The notes beneath the pieces were generated by a model. That model was not told the DNA's origin and searched no databases. It saw only the letters and a program-made list of their open reading frames with translations. Shown piece after piece: positions 1 through 6,863 of a DNA stretch of 10,527 nt. The DNA is from an uncultured beta proteobacterium. Its GTDB lineage: Bacteria; Pseudomonadota; Gammaproteobacteria; Burkholderiales; Burkholderiaceae. Within the stretch, counting starts at the first letter, position 1, and the number at the start of each line of letters is the position of its first letter. The DNA lies in the NCBI GenBank assembly GCA_903944255.1, contig CAJARE010000301.1, positions 1 to 10,527 of the forward strand, in the 5' to 3' direction. Position numbers and translations under genes: made by a program.

Positions 1-70
1 AATAGCTATTTAATAATCCCGAGAATCTATCAAAGCTCTCTTTTGCGGCTGTAGCACTAAAAATCAGGCC

Positions 71-100
71 AGTTTTGGTTTGGGAGTTCCACCAAAAGCT
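71..100. repeat. Inverted repeat / hairpin in leader region
   Basis: TTTTGGT (73-79) is perfectly complementary to ACCAAAA (91-97) around an 11-nt loop. Two more pairs (71-72 with 99-100) form if one base is bulged. No T-run follows on either strand, so it does not look like an intrinsic terminator. Its role is unknown and chance is possible. Confidence 0.35.
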
Positions 101-278
101 CAAAAGAAATTATTAAATCGGGCAGGCTTATAAAAGCAGCCAAAATCACCGCGGAATCGTCTCTGATTAAATCCTAGATTCCAAATTAATCATTCACGAG
201 CTTACTCTCTGGTGTATTGGTTGATATCAAGAGCTTATTTAGTTAAGTTACTATAGCTAATCACCATTGCTATTAAAT

Positions 279-285
279 AGGGAAA
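279..285 (+). promoter_or_regulatory. Ribosome binding site deciding the TTG start at 291
   Basis: AGGGAAA lies about 5 nt upstream of TTG 291. The alternative in-frame TTG at 267 has no purine-rich Shine-Dalgarno sequence in front of it. The family N-terminus (a beta strand entering the Rossmann GxGxxG loop) begins only a few residues after the 291 start, which also favours the shorter protein. Confidence 0.5.
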
Positions 286-290
286 ATCAC

Positions 291-1169
291 TTGGACTCAA
301 ATCAGAAACCTTCCATCGGATTTATTGGACTTGGGATTATGGGGGCGAGCATGGCAGGGCATTTGCTTGCTGCTGGTTATCCAGTCAATGTATATAACCG
401 TTCTAAAGAGAAAACAAACGCTTTAGTAGAGAAGGGCGCTAAGTGGTGCAATACAGTAGGCGATCTGGCTGTAAGTTCTCATGTCATTATTACGATGGTG
501 GGATATCCATCTGATGTGGAAGAGATTTACTTTGGTGAAGGCAAGATCTTAGATAAAGCAAAAAATGCTTATTTAATAGACATGACAACTTCAAGCCCTT
601 CACTTGCAGTACGAATTGCACAAGAGGCTGAAAAGAGAGGCTGTCATTCATTGGATGCACCGGTATCCGGTGGGGATATTGGGGCTCGTAACGCTAAGCT
701 GTCAATCATGGTGGGCGGTAAACAGGCTGATTTCGATGCGGTACTGCCGATTCTGAAAACCATGGGCAGCAATATCGTCTTACAGGGTGGGCCTGGCGCT
801 GGTCAGCATACCAAAATGTGTAATCAGATTGTAGTTGCAGGCACCATCATGGGTGTCAGTGAGGGATTAGCCTATGCCAAGCAAGCAGGTCTTGACGCCA
901 GTAGAGTGATGGAATCAATTGGTGGTGGTGCAGCATCCGGTTTTCAGTTGCTCAATTCGGGAGCAAAAATGATTGCTGGTGATTTTGCCCCTGGCTTTTA
1001 TGTTGAACATTTCCTAAAAGACTTGGGTATTGCTTTGGATGAAGCGGATAAGAATAAATTAGATATGCCCGCATTATCCCTGGCCAAACGTTTGTATAGT
1101 GAATTGGTTGCCAAAGGATGTGGACGTAATGGCACTCAAGTGTTGTATACCAAATATATTCCTAAATAA
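291..1169 (+). CDS. NAD(P)-dependent beta-hydroxyacid dehydrogenase (3-hydroxyisobutyrate / tartronate-semialdehyde reductase family)
   Basis: This cytoplasmic dehydrogenase should interconvert a 3-hydroxy acid and its semialdehyde or 3-oxo form using NAD(P). Numbering from the TTG at 291 (292 aa, usual family length), residues 13-18 (GLGIMG) are the Rossmann dinucleotide-binding loop. Residues 122-128 (DAPVSGG) are the family's substrate-binding signature, and Lys175 in GQHTK is the expected catalytic lysine. The C-terminal half is the all-helical substrate/dimerisation domain, containing the typical FYVEHFLKDL stretch. A TTG at 267 would add eight residues but lacks a ribosome binding site. 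The LysR gene starts 21 bp downstream, so the two are probably cotranscribed. A second, diverged member of the same family begins the next operon. Family assignment is firm; the substrate (3-hydroxyisobutyrate, glycerate or other) is not determinable. Confidence 0.9.
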   Translation: MDSNQKPSIGFIGLGIMGASMAGHLLAAGYPVNVYNRSKEKTNALVEKGAKWCNTVGDLAVSSHVIITMVGYPSDVEEIYFGEGKILDKAKNAYLIDMTTSSPSLAVRIAQEAEKRGCHSLDAPVSGGDIGARNAKLSIMVGGKQADFDAVLPILKTMGSNIVLQGGPGAGQHTKMCNQIVVAGTIMGVSEGLAYAKQAGLDASRVMESIGGGAASGFQLLNSGAKMIAGDFAPGFYVEHFLKDLGIALDEADKNKLDMPALSLAKRLYSELVAKGCGRNGTQVLYTKYIPK

Positions 1170-1190
1170 GGATATGCCAAGAAGACTGCT

Positions 1191-2075
1191 ATGAAGTTTC
1201 GTTTGCGTCAGATGGAGGTCTTTAGGTCAGTCATGCTGACTGGAACCATTAGCGGTGCTGCGAAAATGCTGTTTATTTCTCAGCCAGCAGTTAGTCGATT
1301 CATTTCCCAGACAGAAGAGTCTCTAGGCTATAAATTATTTAATCGCGTTAAGGGAAAGTTGGTGCCGACACCCGAGGGTGAGGCTTTATACAACGAGGTT
1401 GAAGACTTTTATCAACACGCACAGCGCGTGGATGATTTTGCATCTGATCTTTTGCATGGTCCAGCCGGCGTTTTAAATATTTCTTCCAGCCCCTGTTTGA
1501 GTTATTCGGTGATGCCAGAGGCAATAACCCGTTTTACAAGACGCTATCCCGGAATTCAGGTGAATTATCACACCACTATGCTCAATAGCATGGCCCAGGA
1601 AATTTTAAGTAACAAAGTTGATTTGGCTGTTTCAGTACTTCCTTTGGAGCATATTAATTTAGAGGTACAAGCATTTCGGACTGGCAGAATGGTTTGCGTG
1701 ATTCCAGATCTTCATCCACTTGCACCTAAGCAAAAAATTTCATTGGAAGATTTATCGCAATACGAATTGATTTCTCACCATCCATCAATCCAGTTTGGAA
1801 AATTGGTGCGAACAGCATTTGAGTCTGCGGGCTTAGCCTTTAATTCTCGTATCCATATTCACCAAACTGAGGTGGCTTGTTCCCTAGTTCGGGCAGGCAT
1901 GGGAGTGGCCATCGTGGATGAGTTTACGGTTTCCAACGGTGCCTGGATTGGCTTGCAAGTTCGACCACTAGAGCAAGATATTTTGCTTAAACCATCAATT
2001 GCGCGTTCGGTTTTCGATCGTCAGGGAACCCATGCTGAAAAATTCATAGAGATACTGCTTTCACCAATCCTATAA
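1191..2075 (+). CDS. LysR-type transcriptional regulator (NocR/OccR-like subgroup)
   Basis: This is a 294-residue DNA-binding regulator, the standard LysR length. Residues 5-63 form the winged helix-turn-helix: LRQMEVFRSV opens helix 1, and the recognition region spans about 21-46 (SGAAK, then SQPAVSRFI, then ESLG). LFNRVKGKLVPTPEG follows as the wing and the start of the linker helix. Residues about 90-290 are the periplasmic-binding-protein-like effector domain. The opening sequence resembles, from memory, regulators of opine and amino-acid catabolism such as NocR and OccR, but that does not fix the ligand. The ATG is preceded by AAGAAG at a workable distance. The gene is codirectional with its likely targets rather than divergent, which is less common for LysR regulators. 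It probably responds to an intermediate of this pathway and controls the operon starting at 2221, where nearby palindromes are candidate binding sites. Confidence 0.93.
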   Translation: MKFRLRQMEVFRSVMLTGTISGAAKMLFISQPAVSRFISQTEESLGYKLFNRVKGKLVPTPEGEALYNEVEDFYQHAQRVDDFASDLLHGPAGVLNISSSPCLSYSVMPEAITRFTRRYPGIQVNYHTTMLNSMAQEILSNKVDLAVSVLPLEHINLEVQAFRTGRMVCVIPDLHPLAPKQKISLEDLSQYELISHHPSIQFGKLVRTAFESAGLAFNSRIHIHQTEVACSLVRAGMGVAIVDEFTVSNGAWIGLQVRPLEQDILLKPSIARSVFDRQGTHAEKFIEILLSPIL

Positions 2076-2089
2076 CCATAAAGTTATGG
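2076..2089. promoter_or_regulatory. Palindrome CCATAA-AG-TTATGG, candidate LysR operator
   Basis: A perfect 6-bp inverted repeat with a 2-nt spacer starts directly after the lysR stop codon. It lies just upstream of a -10-like TATACT, about where a -35 box would be, a usual place for LysR activation sites. Its arms resemble those of the palindrome 59 bp downstream (centre to centre): CCATAA/TTATGG against CCATTA/TAATGG. It does not fit the canonical T-N11-A symmetry, so the assignment is tentative. Confidence 0.35.
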
Positions 2090-2105
2090 GTTAATAAATA
2101 AAAAG

Positions 2106-2111
2106 TATACT
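2106..2111 (+). promoter_or_regulatory. Candidate -10 box of the six-gene operon
   Basis: TATACT matches five of six bases of the sigma-70 -10 consensus. The sequence 16 bp upstream (TTATGG, 2084-2089) is a poor -35 box and is itself half of a palindrome, which is what an activator-dependent LysR promoter would look like. The predicted start would be near 2118, leaving a leader of about 100 nt. A competing TATAAG at about 2199 would start transcription right at the Shine-Dalgarno and is less likely. Confidence 0.35.
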
Positions 2112-2124
2112 AAACCGCTAATTT

Positions 2125-2166
2125 AAGCTAAATCCATTAACACTAATGGTATGTACGGGTTAGCTT
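2125..2166. repeat. Nested two-tier inverted repeat in the operon leader
   Basis: The outer arms AAGCTAA (2125-2131) and TTAGCTT (2160-2166) are perfectly complementary over 7 bp. Inside them CCATTA (2134-2139) and TAATGG (2144-2149) pair over 6 bp around the 4-nt loop ACAC. The two stems are joined by an asymmetric internal loop of 2 nt on the left and 10 nt on the right. If transcription starts near 2118 this would be a stem-loop at the 5' end of the mRNA; on DNA the inner 16-bp palindrome is a candidate regulator site. No T-run follows, so it is not a standard terminator. Confidence 0.5.
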
Positions 2167-2211
2167 TCCAACTCGCTTCAAGTATTGTTTTCTAAAAATA
2201 TAAGAATGGTT

Positions 2212-2218
2212 GGAGGAG
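2212..2218 (+). promoter_or_regulatory. Strong ribosome binding site deciding the start at 2221
   Basis: GGAGGAG is a near-perfect Shine-Dalgarno sequence just before ATG 2221. The upstream in-frame ATG at 2185 would bury it inside the coding region and add twelve residues before the MKIGLIGVG Rossmann strand, so 2221 is the better start. Confidence 0.8.
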
Positions 2219-2220
2219 AC

Positions 2221-3108
2221 ATGAAGATTGGCCTTATTGGTGTTGGCAATATTGGGTTTCATTTTGCTAACCGCCTCATTGCAGCAGGATATGAGCTTTA
2301 CATCTATGACAAGAGTCAGAAGGCATTGGAGCGACTTTCTCAATCAGGTGCAAAGATTTGTGCCTCCGTTAAAGATTTAGCATCGGAGGTAGAAACAGTA
2401 TTGCTGTGTCTGCCAATGCCTCAAATCGTTGCGGATGTCGCTGCAGAGCTGATCCATGGCAGTAAGGTAAAAGTCGTAGTCGATTTATCGACCACTGGCC
2501 CATCCGTTACCAAACAAGTAGCAGCCATGCTTGAGAAGCACAATATTCCAATGATTGGCTCGCCTGTGAGCGGTGGAATTGTTGCTGCAGAGAAAGGTAC
2601 CTTAGCCGTGATGGCTTCTGGTCCAAAAGATATCTTCGAAAATATCAAGCCGATCCTATCAGCTCTGGGAAAAAATATTTTCTATCTTGGCGTTGATCCT
2701 ACGCTGGGTCAGACAGTAAAAATTATTAATAACACTTTATATGCCACTAGCATGATCGCAAGTTGTGAGGCTTTGGTTTACGGAGTGAAGGCTGGTTTAG
2801 ATGCAAAGACAATGCTTGATGTCATTAATGTGTCTAGTGGTCGTTCCTTCGCAACGCTCGAGCGAATTCCACAGTGCGTCTTAGATCGTAGCTTTCCAGT
2901 GCGCTTTACTACAGAGCTGTTACATAAAGATGTGAAGATGTGTATCGATGAGGCAGAAAAATTAGGTGTGCCGATGCAAGTCAATCCTGCCGCCCGTCAA
3001 TTCTTGGCATTTGCTTTATCACAGGGCGATGGAGATAAAGATAATGTATTTCCAATTCACCATATTGAAGAGTGGGCCGGTGTTCAGTTTGGTGAGAAGC
3101 CAATTTAA
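2221..3108 (+). CDS. Second NAD(P)-dependent beta-hydroxyacid dehydrogenase
   Basis: This 295-residue protein is a member of the 3-hydroxyisobutyrate dehydrogenase / 6-phosphogluconate dehydrogenase-like family and the first gene of a six-gene operon. GVGNIG at residues 7-12 is the dinucleotide-binding loop. The substrate signature at 113-119 reads GSPVSGG instead of the usual DAPVSGG. Lys167 in GQTVKIINN is the expected catalytic lysine, followed by the conserved Asn171. The helical C-terminal domain contains LLHKDVKMCIDEA, as in the family. It is clearly diverged from the dehydrogenase at 291-1169, so the two probably act on different substrates or steps rather than being a recent duplication. 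The start at 2221 is set by a strong ribosome binding site. The DUF1185 gene follows after 21 bp. Family is certain; substrate is unknown. Confidence 0.9.
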   Translation: MKIGLIGVGNIGFHFANRLIAAGYELYIYDKSQKALERLSQSGAKICASVKDLASEVETVLLCLPMPQIVADVAAELIHGSKVKVVVDLSTTGPSVTKQVAAMLEKHNIPMIGSPVSGGIVAAEKGTLAVMASGPKDIFENIKPILSALGKNIFYLGVDPTLGQTVKIINNTLYATSMIASCEALVYGVKAGLDAKTMLDVINVSSGRSFATLERIPQCVLDRSFPVRFTTELLHKDVKMCIDEAEKLGVPMQVNPAARQFLAFALSQGDGDKDNVFPIHHIEEWAGVQFGEKPI

Positions 3109-3129
3109 GTTCATTTATAGGAGACAAAA

Positions 3130-3711
3130 ATGTCATTAATTCAGATTAGAAAAAAATTACTTTCGATTGAAACCGTGTATCACGAGAGAGGTCCTGTAGC
3201 TAAGGTACCCCTAAAGATTGGGGTGATTGCTTGCGTGATTAAAAATCCTTATGCAGGTCGTTATGTTGAAGATCTCTCAGGCTTAGTCAAAGATGCTCGC
3301 GAAATGGCCAATGAAATGGTTATCGAGTTGATCGATGCATTAGGTGGCAAAGACAAGATTGAGACTTATGGAAAAGGGGCAATCGTCGGTCTTGATGGAG
3401 AATTAGAGCATGGTGCTATTTGGCATGAGGCCGGTGGTTGGGCAATGCGAGCAGTGTTAACTAATGCGAAGTCGATTGTTCCTGCTGCAAAAGTAGTTGC
3501 AGCAGCAGGATATCGTTTGCAAATTCCACTCCACCATATTGAGGCCTGCTATATACGTAGTCACTTTAATACGATTGATGTTGGTATGGTCGACTCTCCT
3601 CGACCTGATGAGTTGGTCTACGCCTTAGCAATGTCTACTGGTTCAAGGGTGCACGAGCGTCTAGGTGGTCTACGCGTCGAGCAAATTTCTGTTGGTGATG
3701 GTCAGCGCTAA
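3130..3711 (+). CDS. DUF1185 / 'amino acid synthesis family' protein
   Basis: This 193-residue protein belongs, by overall sequence character, to the DUF1185 (AA_synth) family. It is found in Burkholderiales catabolic clusters and has no established reaction; the family name is historical. Recognisable stretches are CVIKNPYAGRYVEDL (35-49) and HGAIWH (94-99), with two histidines and a neighbouring Glu that could bind metal or substrate. An ALGG segment lies near residue 70, and a charged C-terminal part contains SPRPDELV and RVHERLGG. There is no signal peptide or membrane segment, so it should be cytoplasmic. AGGAG at about 3120 sets the start. The operon context with hydroxyacid dehydrogenases and an RraA-like protein suggests an enzymatic step in carboxylic acid breakdown rather than amino acid biosynthesis. 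I am confident of the family and not of any function. Confidence 0.8.
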   Translation: MSLIQIRKKLLSIETVYHERGPVAKVPLKIGVIACVIKNPYAGRYVEDLSGLVKDAREMANEMVIELIDALGGKDKIETYGKGAIVGLDGELEHGAIWHEAGGWAMRAVLTNAKSIVPAAKVVAAAGYRLQIPLHHIEACYIRSHFNTIDVGMVDSPRPDELVYALAMSTGSRVHERLGGLRVEQISVGDGQR

Positions 3712-3731
3712 TTTAATACTATGACAGATGA

Positions 3732-3738
3732 GAGGGAG
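3732..3738 (+). promoter_or_regulatory. Ribosome binding site deciding the start at 3746
   Basis: GAGGGAG lies 7 nt before ATG 3746. The in-frame ATG at 3728 has no Shine-Dalgarno sequence and would prefix MRGSHF to an otherwise ideal signal peptide. Confidence 0.75.
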
Positions 3739-3745
3739 TCATTTC

Positions 3746-4696
3746 ATGAATAAGTTAATCGCAATTTTCGTTTCAAGTCTTTGGATTGGTAGTGCTTTTG
3801 CCCAAAGTGATTGGCCTCAAAAACCGATCACTTTAGTTGTTCCTTTTGCTCCAGGTGGTAGCACTGATATCACTGCGCGTCTAGTTGCGCAAAAACTGAA
3901 AGCGCAATTAGGACAAAACGTGGTGGTTGACAATAAACCGGGTGCTGGCGGTAATACTGGAGCTCAGTTTGTTGTTAACGCACCCTCAGACGGATATACC
4001 TTGCTGATGGCGACCAGTACCTTGGCAACCAATATGTCTTTGTTTAAGAATTTAACCTTTGATTTGCAAAAAGATTTGGTACCCATCTCACAAGTCGCAC
4101 TGATTCCCAATGTATTAATGGTGAACAATGATTTACCAGCTAATAATATGATTGAATTTATTGCGCTAGCAAAGCAAAAAGAATTATTTTATGGATCTGC
4201 TGGGAATGGATCTTCGCAACATCTATCTGGTGCCTTATTAAATAGCATGATTAATGGCAAGATGACGCATGTTCCATATAAAGGCGGTGCACCAGCTAAC
4301 GTGGATTTGTTATCAGGCCAAATCCAGGTGGTTCTATCCCCCTTAGTGGAGGTTCTTCCCTTTATTGATACTGGAAAATTAAAGCCATTAGGCGTAACGA
4401 CTAAAACTCGGACAGCAAGATTGCCAAATGTGCCAGCTATCGATGAGGTCTTGCCTGGGTATGAGGTAGCACTTTGGAATGGCATTTTGGCACCAGCCAA
4501 GACTCCGGCACCAATCGTAAATAAATTGGGCGCGGCGATTAAGAAAGTCATGATGGATCCTGAAGTTCAAAAGACGCTTGCTGATCAGGGATCTAGGGCA
4601 GTTGGAAGCACCCCAGGCGAATTTAAAGATTTCATCGCGCTAGAGGTTCCAAAATGGGCGCGGATTGTGCAGATTTCTGGTGCAAAGGTTGAATAA
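3746..4696 (+). CDS. Tripartite tricarboxylate transporter periplasmic receptor (Bug family), first copy
   Basis: This is a secreted solute receptor of 316 residues that should bind a carboxylated compound in the periplasm and hand it to a TctA/TctB-type permease. Residues 1-19 are a signal peptide: Lys3, a hydrophobic core, then SAFA with cleavage expected before Gln20. The mature protein shows the Bug hallmarks: VPFAPGGSTDI from residue 32, with Asp41 at the usual ligand-loop position; NKPGAGG at 63-69; the SDGYTLL stretch; and HVPYKGG at 175-181. Length is normal. It ends 2 bp before the propeller lipoprotein gene, suggesting coupled translation. No permease gene is present in the window, which is usual for the many orphan Bug receptors of Burkholderiales. 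The ligand is unknown but presumably feeds the enzymes of this operon. Confidence 0.93.
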   Translation: MNKLIAIFVSSLWIGSAFAQSDWPQKPITLVVPFAPGGSTDITARLVAQKLKAQLGQNVVVDNKPGAGGNTGAQFVVNAPSDGYTLLMATSTLATNMSLFKNLTFDLQKDLVPISQVALIPNVLMVNNDLPANNMIEFIALAKQKELFYGSAGNGSSQHLSGALLNSMINGKMTHVPYKGGAPANVDLLSGQIQVVLSPLVEVLPFIDTGKLKPLGVTTKTRTARLPNVPAIDEVLPGYEVALWNGILAPAKTPAPIVNKLGAAIKKVMMDPEVQKTLADQGSRAVGSTPGEFKDFIALEVPKWARIVQISGAKVE

Positions 4697-4698
4697 GC

Positions 4699-5865
4699 AT
4701 GAAGATTAAATACCTAGTTGCGCCACTGTCTCTCATTTCCGTCTTCACTTTGTCGGCCTGTGCCGGAATTGGAGGTTCTGATACTTCTAAATTTCTTTCT
4801 ATTCAGGATGGCAGGGCCTTGTTAGTGGATGGAGCCGGTAGGGTTGGCAAGGTTCCGGATACTCTGGCCTTGGTAGAGTTAAAGGACGAGAAATTAAGGC
4901 TTCACTTTGATTTAGTGATGCCTACATCTTTAGTGGGTCCGCCAGCTTCGATTGCGATATTGCCTGATAAAAAATACGCCTTAGTCACGGCTGCAACCAA
5001 GTTAGATCCAAACGATCCTAACAAAGTGATTCCATCAGATCTCATTTCTTTAGTGGCATTAGGTAGTGGCAAGGATCCATTAAAAGTAGTGGATACGATT
5101 TCTTTAGGTGCAGGACCTTCAGGTCTAGCAGTCAATCGGGCTGGTGATCTTGCATTGGTTCCAAATCGTGCAGGCGGCACAGTATCTGTGGTAGAAATCA
5201 AGGGCCAAAAGCTCACTGAGAAACAAAAAATTACTATCGGTGATAAAACTGGACCAAGTCAGATTGTGATTGCCCCTGACGGTCGTCGTGCCTTGTTAAC
5301 GCGGGATGGGGATAACCAAATTTCTATTCTCGATATTAACGGCAGCAACATCACACTTAATAAGAAAACGATCTTTGCTGGATTGAAACCCTATAGCATT
5401 GATATCGACTCTAGCGGAAAGTATGCGGTAGTGGGCAATCTTGGCGGAGGCCAAGGAGATGCTGACACCATCAGCTTGATCGATTTAAGTATGGATCCCC
5501 CAAGGGTAGTAGATACGGTGACGGTAGGTCAAACTCCAGAGGGTGTTTCTTTTTCTCCAAATGGCAAGCTGATCGGGGTAACTGTTATTAATGGCAGCAA
5601 CAAACCTAGAGCCTCTTCTTATTATGGTGAGGCTGTTTATAAGCTATTTGCAATACACGATGGAAAGTTAGAGTATCTATCGGAGGTGAAGGGGGGTCAT
5701 TGGTTGCAGGGTCAAGCATTTACCCCTGATGGTCGCAATGTATTAGTGCAGGATGCTCATAACCAGGAGATTCGCCTCTACAAGATTGATGGCAAAAAAG
5801 TCAGCGATACTGGTGAAAGACTGAAGATGAAAGCGGCTCCTGCTGCGATTAGATACTGGAACTAG
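4699..5865 (+). CDS. YncE/lactonase-like beta-propeller lipoprotein
   Basis: This 388-residue protein is probably anchored in the cell envelope. A type II signal peptide ends in LSA-Cys at residues 18-21, giving a lipidated Cys21. The rest consists of repeats of about 45-58 residues, each with a pattern like 'P-x-(G/S)-(hydrophobic)-P-D/N-G/K-(hydrophobic)'. Repeats are visible near residues 82, 140, 186, 231, 280 and 337, for example GPSGLAVNRAGDLALV and GPSQIVIAPDGRRALL. Six repeats plus an N-terminal strand set fit a seven-bladed propeller of the YVTN/YncE or 6-phosphogluconolactonase-like superfamily. The start codon is 2 nt after the receptor gene's stop, so synthesis of the two is probably coupled. 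No catalytic residues can be assigned. It could be a lactonase-like enzyme, a ligand-binding partner of the receptor, or a structural protein. Confidence 0.82.
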   Translation: MKIKYLVAPLSLISVFTLSACAGIGGSDTSKFLSIQDGRALLVDGAGRVGKVPDTLALVELKDEKLRLHFDLVMPTSLVGPPASIAILPDKKYALVTAATKLDPNDPNKVIPSDLISLVALGSGKDPLKVVDTISLGAGPSGLAVNRAGDLALVPNRAGGTVSVVEIKGQKLTEKQKITIGDKTGPSQIVIAPDGRRALLTRDGDNQISILDINGSNITLNKKTIFAGLKPYSIDIDSSGKYAVVGNLGGGQGDADTISLIDLSMDPPRVVDTVTVGQTPEGVSFSPNGKLIGVTVINGSNKPRASSYYGEAVYKLFAIHDGKLEYLSEVKGGHWLQGQAFTPDGRNVLVQDAHNQEIRLYKIDGKKVSDTGERLKMKAAPAAIRYWN

Positions 5866-5887
5866 AGATTGACTTAGCGGAGAAGGA

Positions 5888-6847
5888 ATGAAGCCTTTAG
5901 CATTAGTGTTGGTGTACATCACAGAAGAGCATCGTGAGTTGGTATCTCAGCATTTTGAATTGATTTACGCTCCAAACCAAGATTTAGGCAAAGATCGTAC
6001 AAATGGTGCAGCCCAAATCGCATCTCGAGGCAAAGATATACGTGTCGTATTAACGAATGGCACGAATGGACTGCTTGAGAGTGAAATTGATGCTATGCCT
6101 AACTTGGAAATTATTTGTACTTTGGGTGTAGGTCATGAAAATGTCCCTATTGCGCACGCTAAATCAAAAGGGATACGAGTAGCTAATGCAGCAGGCACTA
6201 ATGATGACTGCGTAGCGGATCATGCTATGGGAATTTTGTTAGCAGCTATTCGTAAAATTCCGATGATGAATGCTGGCGTCAGGCATGGTATGTGGCGAGA
6301 TGATATTCCAAGGCCACCCCATGTTTCTTATAAAAAAATGGGTCTAGTTGGTATGGGCGCGATAGCTAAAAAGATCGCCAAGCGGGCCAAGGCATTCGAA
6401 ATGGAAATTGGCTATTTCAGTCGCACGCGTCGCGATGAAACAGGCTATCAATACTTTGATAGCCTGAAGAGTTTGGCACAGTGGTGTGACTTTTTGGTAG
6501 TGGCTGCACCCGGTGGTAAAGAAACCTTTCATATGATTAATGACGAGATACTTGCAGCCCTAGGGCCTCAGGGTGTAGTAGTCAATATTTCACGTGGCAG
6601 TTTGGTCGATACTAAATCCCTAGCAAGAGCCTTGGCAGGAAATGTGATTGGTGCAGCAGCGCTTGATGTATACGAGAGCGAGCCAAAGCCACCTGTAGAG
6701 CTCTTGGAGTTTGAAAATGCAATCTTGACACCTCACATTGCTGGAATTTCACCTGAAGCGATTCATGCTTCAGTACAGCGCTTTATTGATAATGTGAATT
6801 TACACTTAGCTGGTAAACCACTGCTTACCCCAGTAGATGGAATTTAA
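5888..6847 (+). CDS. D-2-hydroxyacid dehydrogenase (glyoxylate/hydroxypyruvate reductase-like)
   Basis: This cytoplasmic NAD(P)-dependent enzyme of 319 residues should reduce a 2-oxo acid to a D-2-hydroxy acid or run the reverse. The substrate loop is TLGVGHENV (78-86). The Rossmann loop is GMGAIA (155-160), where the last glycine of the usual GxGxxG is alanine. The catalytic triad is complete: Arg236 in NISRGSLVD, Glu265 in YESEP and His283 in LTPHIAG. The Arg-Glu spacing of 29 equals that of the well-studied phosphoglycerate dehydrogenases. The protein is of normal length. The start is supported by GGAGAAGG immediately upstream, although AGAAGG is unusually close to the ATG. It lies between the propeller lipoprotein and the RraA-like gene. 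Glyoxylate/hydroxypyruvate reductase-like is the nearest description I can give; the true substrate is not visible. Confidence 0.92.
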   Translation: MKPLALVLVYITEEHRELVSQHFELIYAPNQDLGKDRTNGAAQIASRGKDIRVVLTNGTNGLLESEIDAMPNLEIICTLGVGHENVPIAHAKSKGIRVANAAGTNDDCVADHAMGILLAAIRKIPMMNAGVRHGMWRDDIPRPPHVSYKKMGLVGMGAIAKKIAKRAKAFEMEIGYFSRTRRDETGYQYFDSLKSLAQWCDFLVVAAPGGKETFHMINDEILAALGPQGVVVNISRGSLVDTKSLARALAGNVIGAAALDVYESEPKPPVELLEFENAILTPHIAGISPEAIHASVQRFIDNVNLHLAGKPLLTPVDGI

Positions 6848-6863
6848 TTTTTAAGGAATCGAT

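Larger units (their letters stand above)
1..290. other. Non-coding upstream region
   Basis: I find no open reading frame of useful length on either strand and no tRNA or rRNA. The stretch is AT-rich and should hold the promoter of the first dehydrogenase gene, but no convincing -35/-10 pair is visible. A TTGATA at 221-226, part of the perfect 10-bp palindrome TTGATATCAA (221-230), could be a -35 box, yet nothing at the right distance resembles a good -10. Other structure: a hairpin at 71-100, a perfect 10-bp inverted repeat (8-17 with 109-118) in AT-rich sequence, and a 7-bp direct repeat GAGCTTA (198-204 and 231-237), 33 bp apart and flanking the palindrome. The direct repeat plus palindrome could be an operator for the nearby LysR protein, but this is weak. 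Confidence 0.6.

Noticed and set aside
86..97. GTTCCACCA-like sequence resembling a tRNA/tmRNA 3' end, i.e. a possible island attachment site
   Set aside because: Only a few bases match, no acceptor or T-stem can be built around it, no integrase is present and no second copy was seen.
71..100. Hairpin as an intrinsic terminator of an upstream gene
   Set aside because: No T-run follows the stem on either strand.
8..118. 10-bp inverted repeat ATTTAATAAT/ATTATTAAAT as ends of a small mobile element
   Set aside because: The arms are pure AT, do not extend further, show no flanking target duplication and enclose nothing element-like.
4189..4551. Antisense open frame of 120 codons within the first receptor gene
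   Set aside because: It lies wholly inside a well-supported secreted receptor gene, has low-complexity composition and no recognisable domain; it is a shadow frame.
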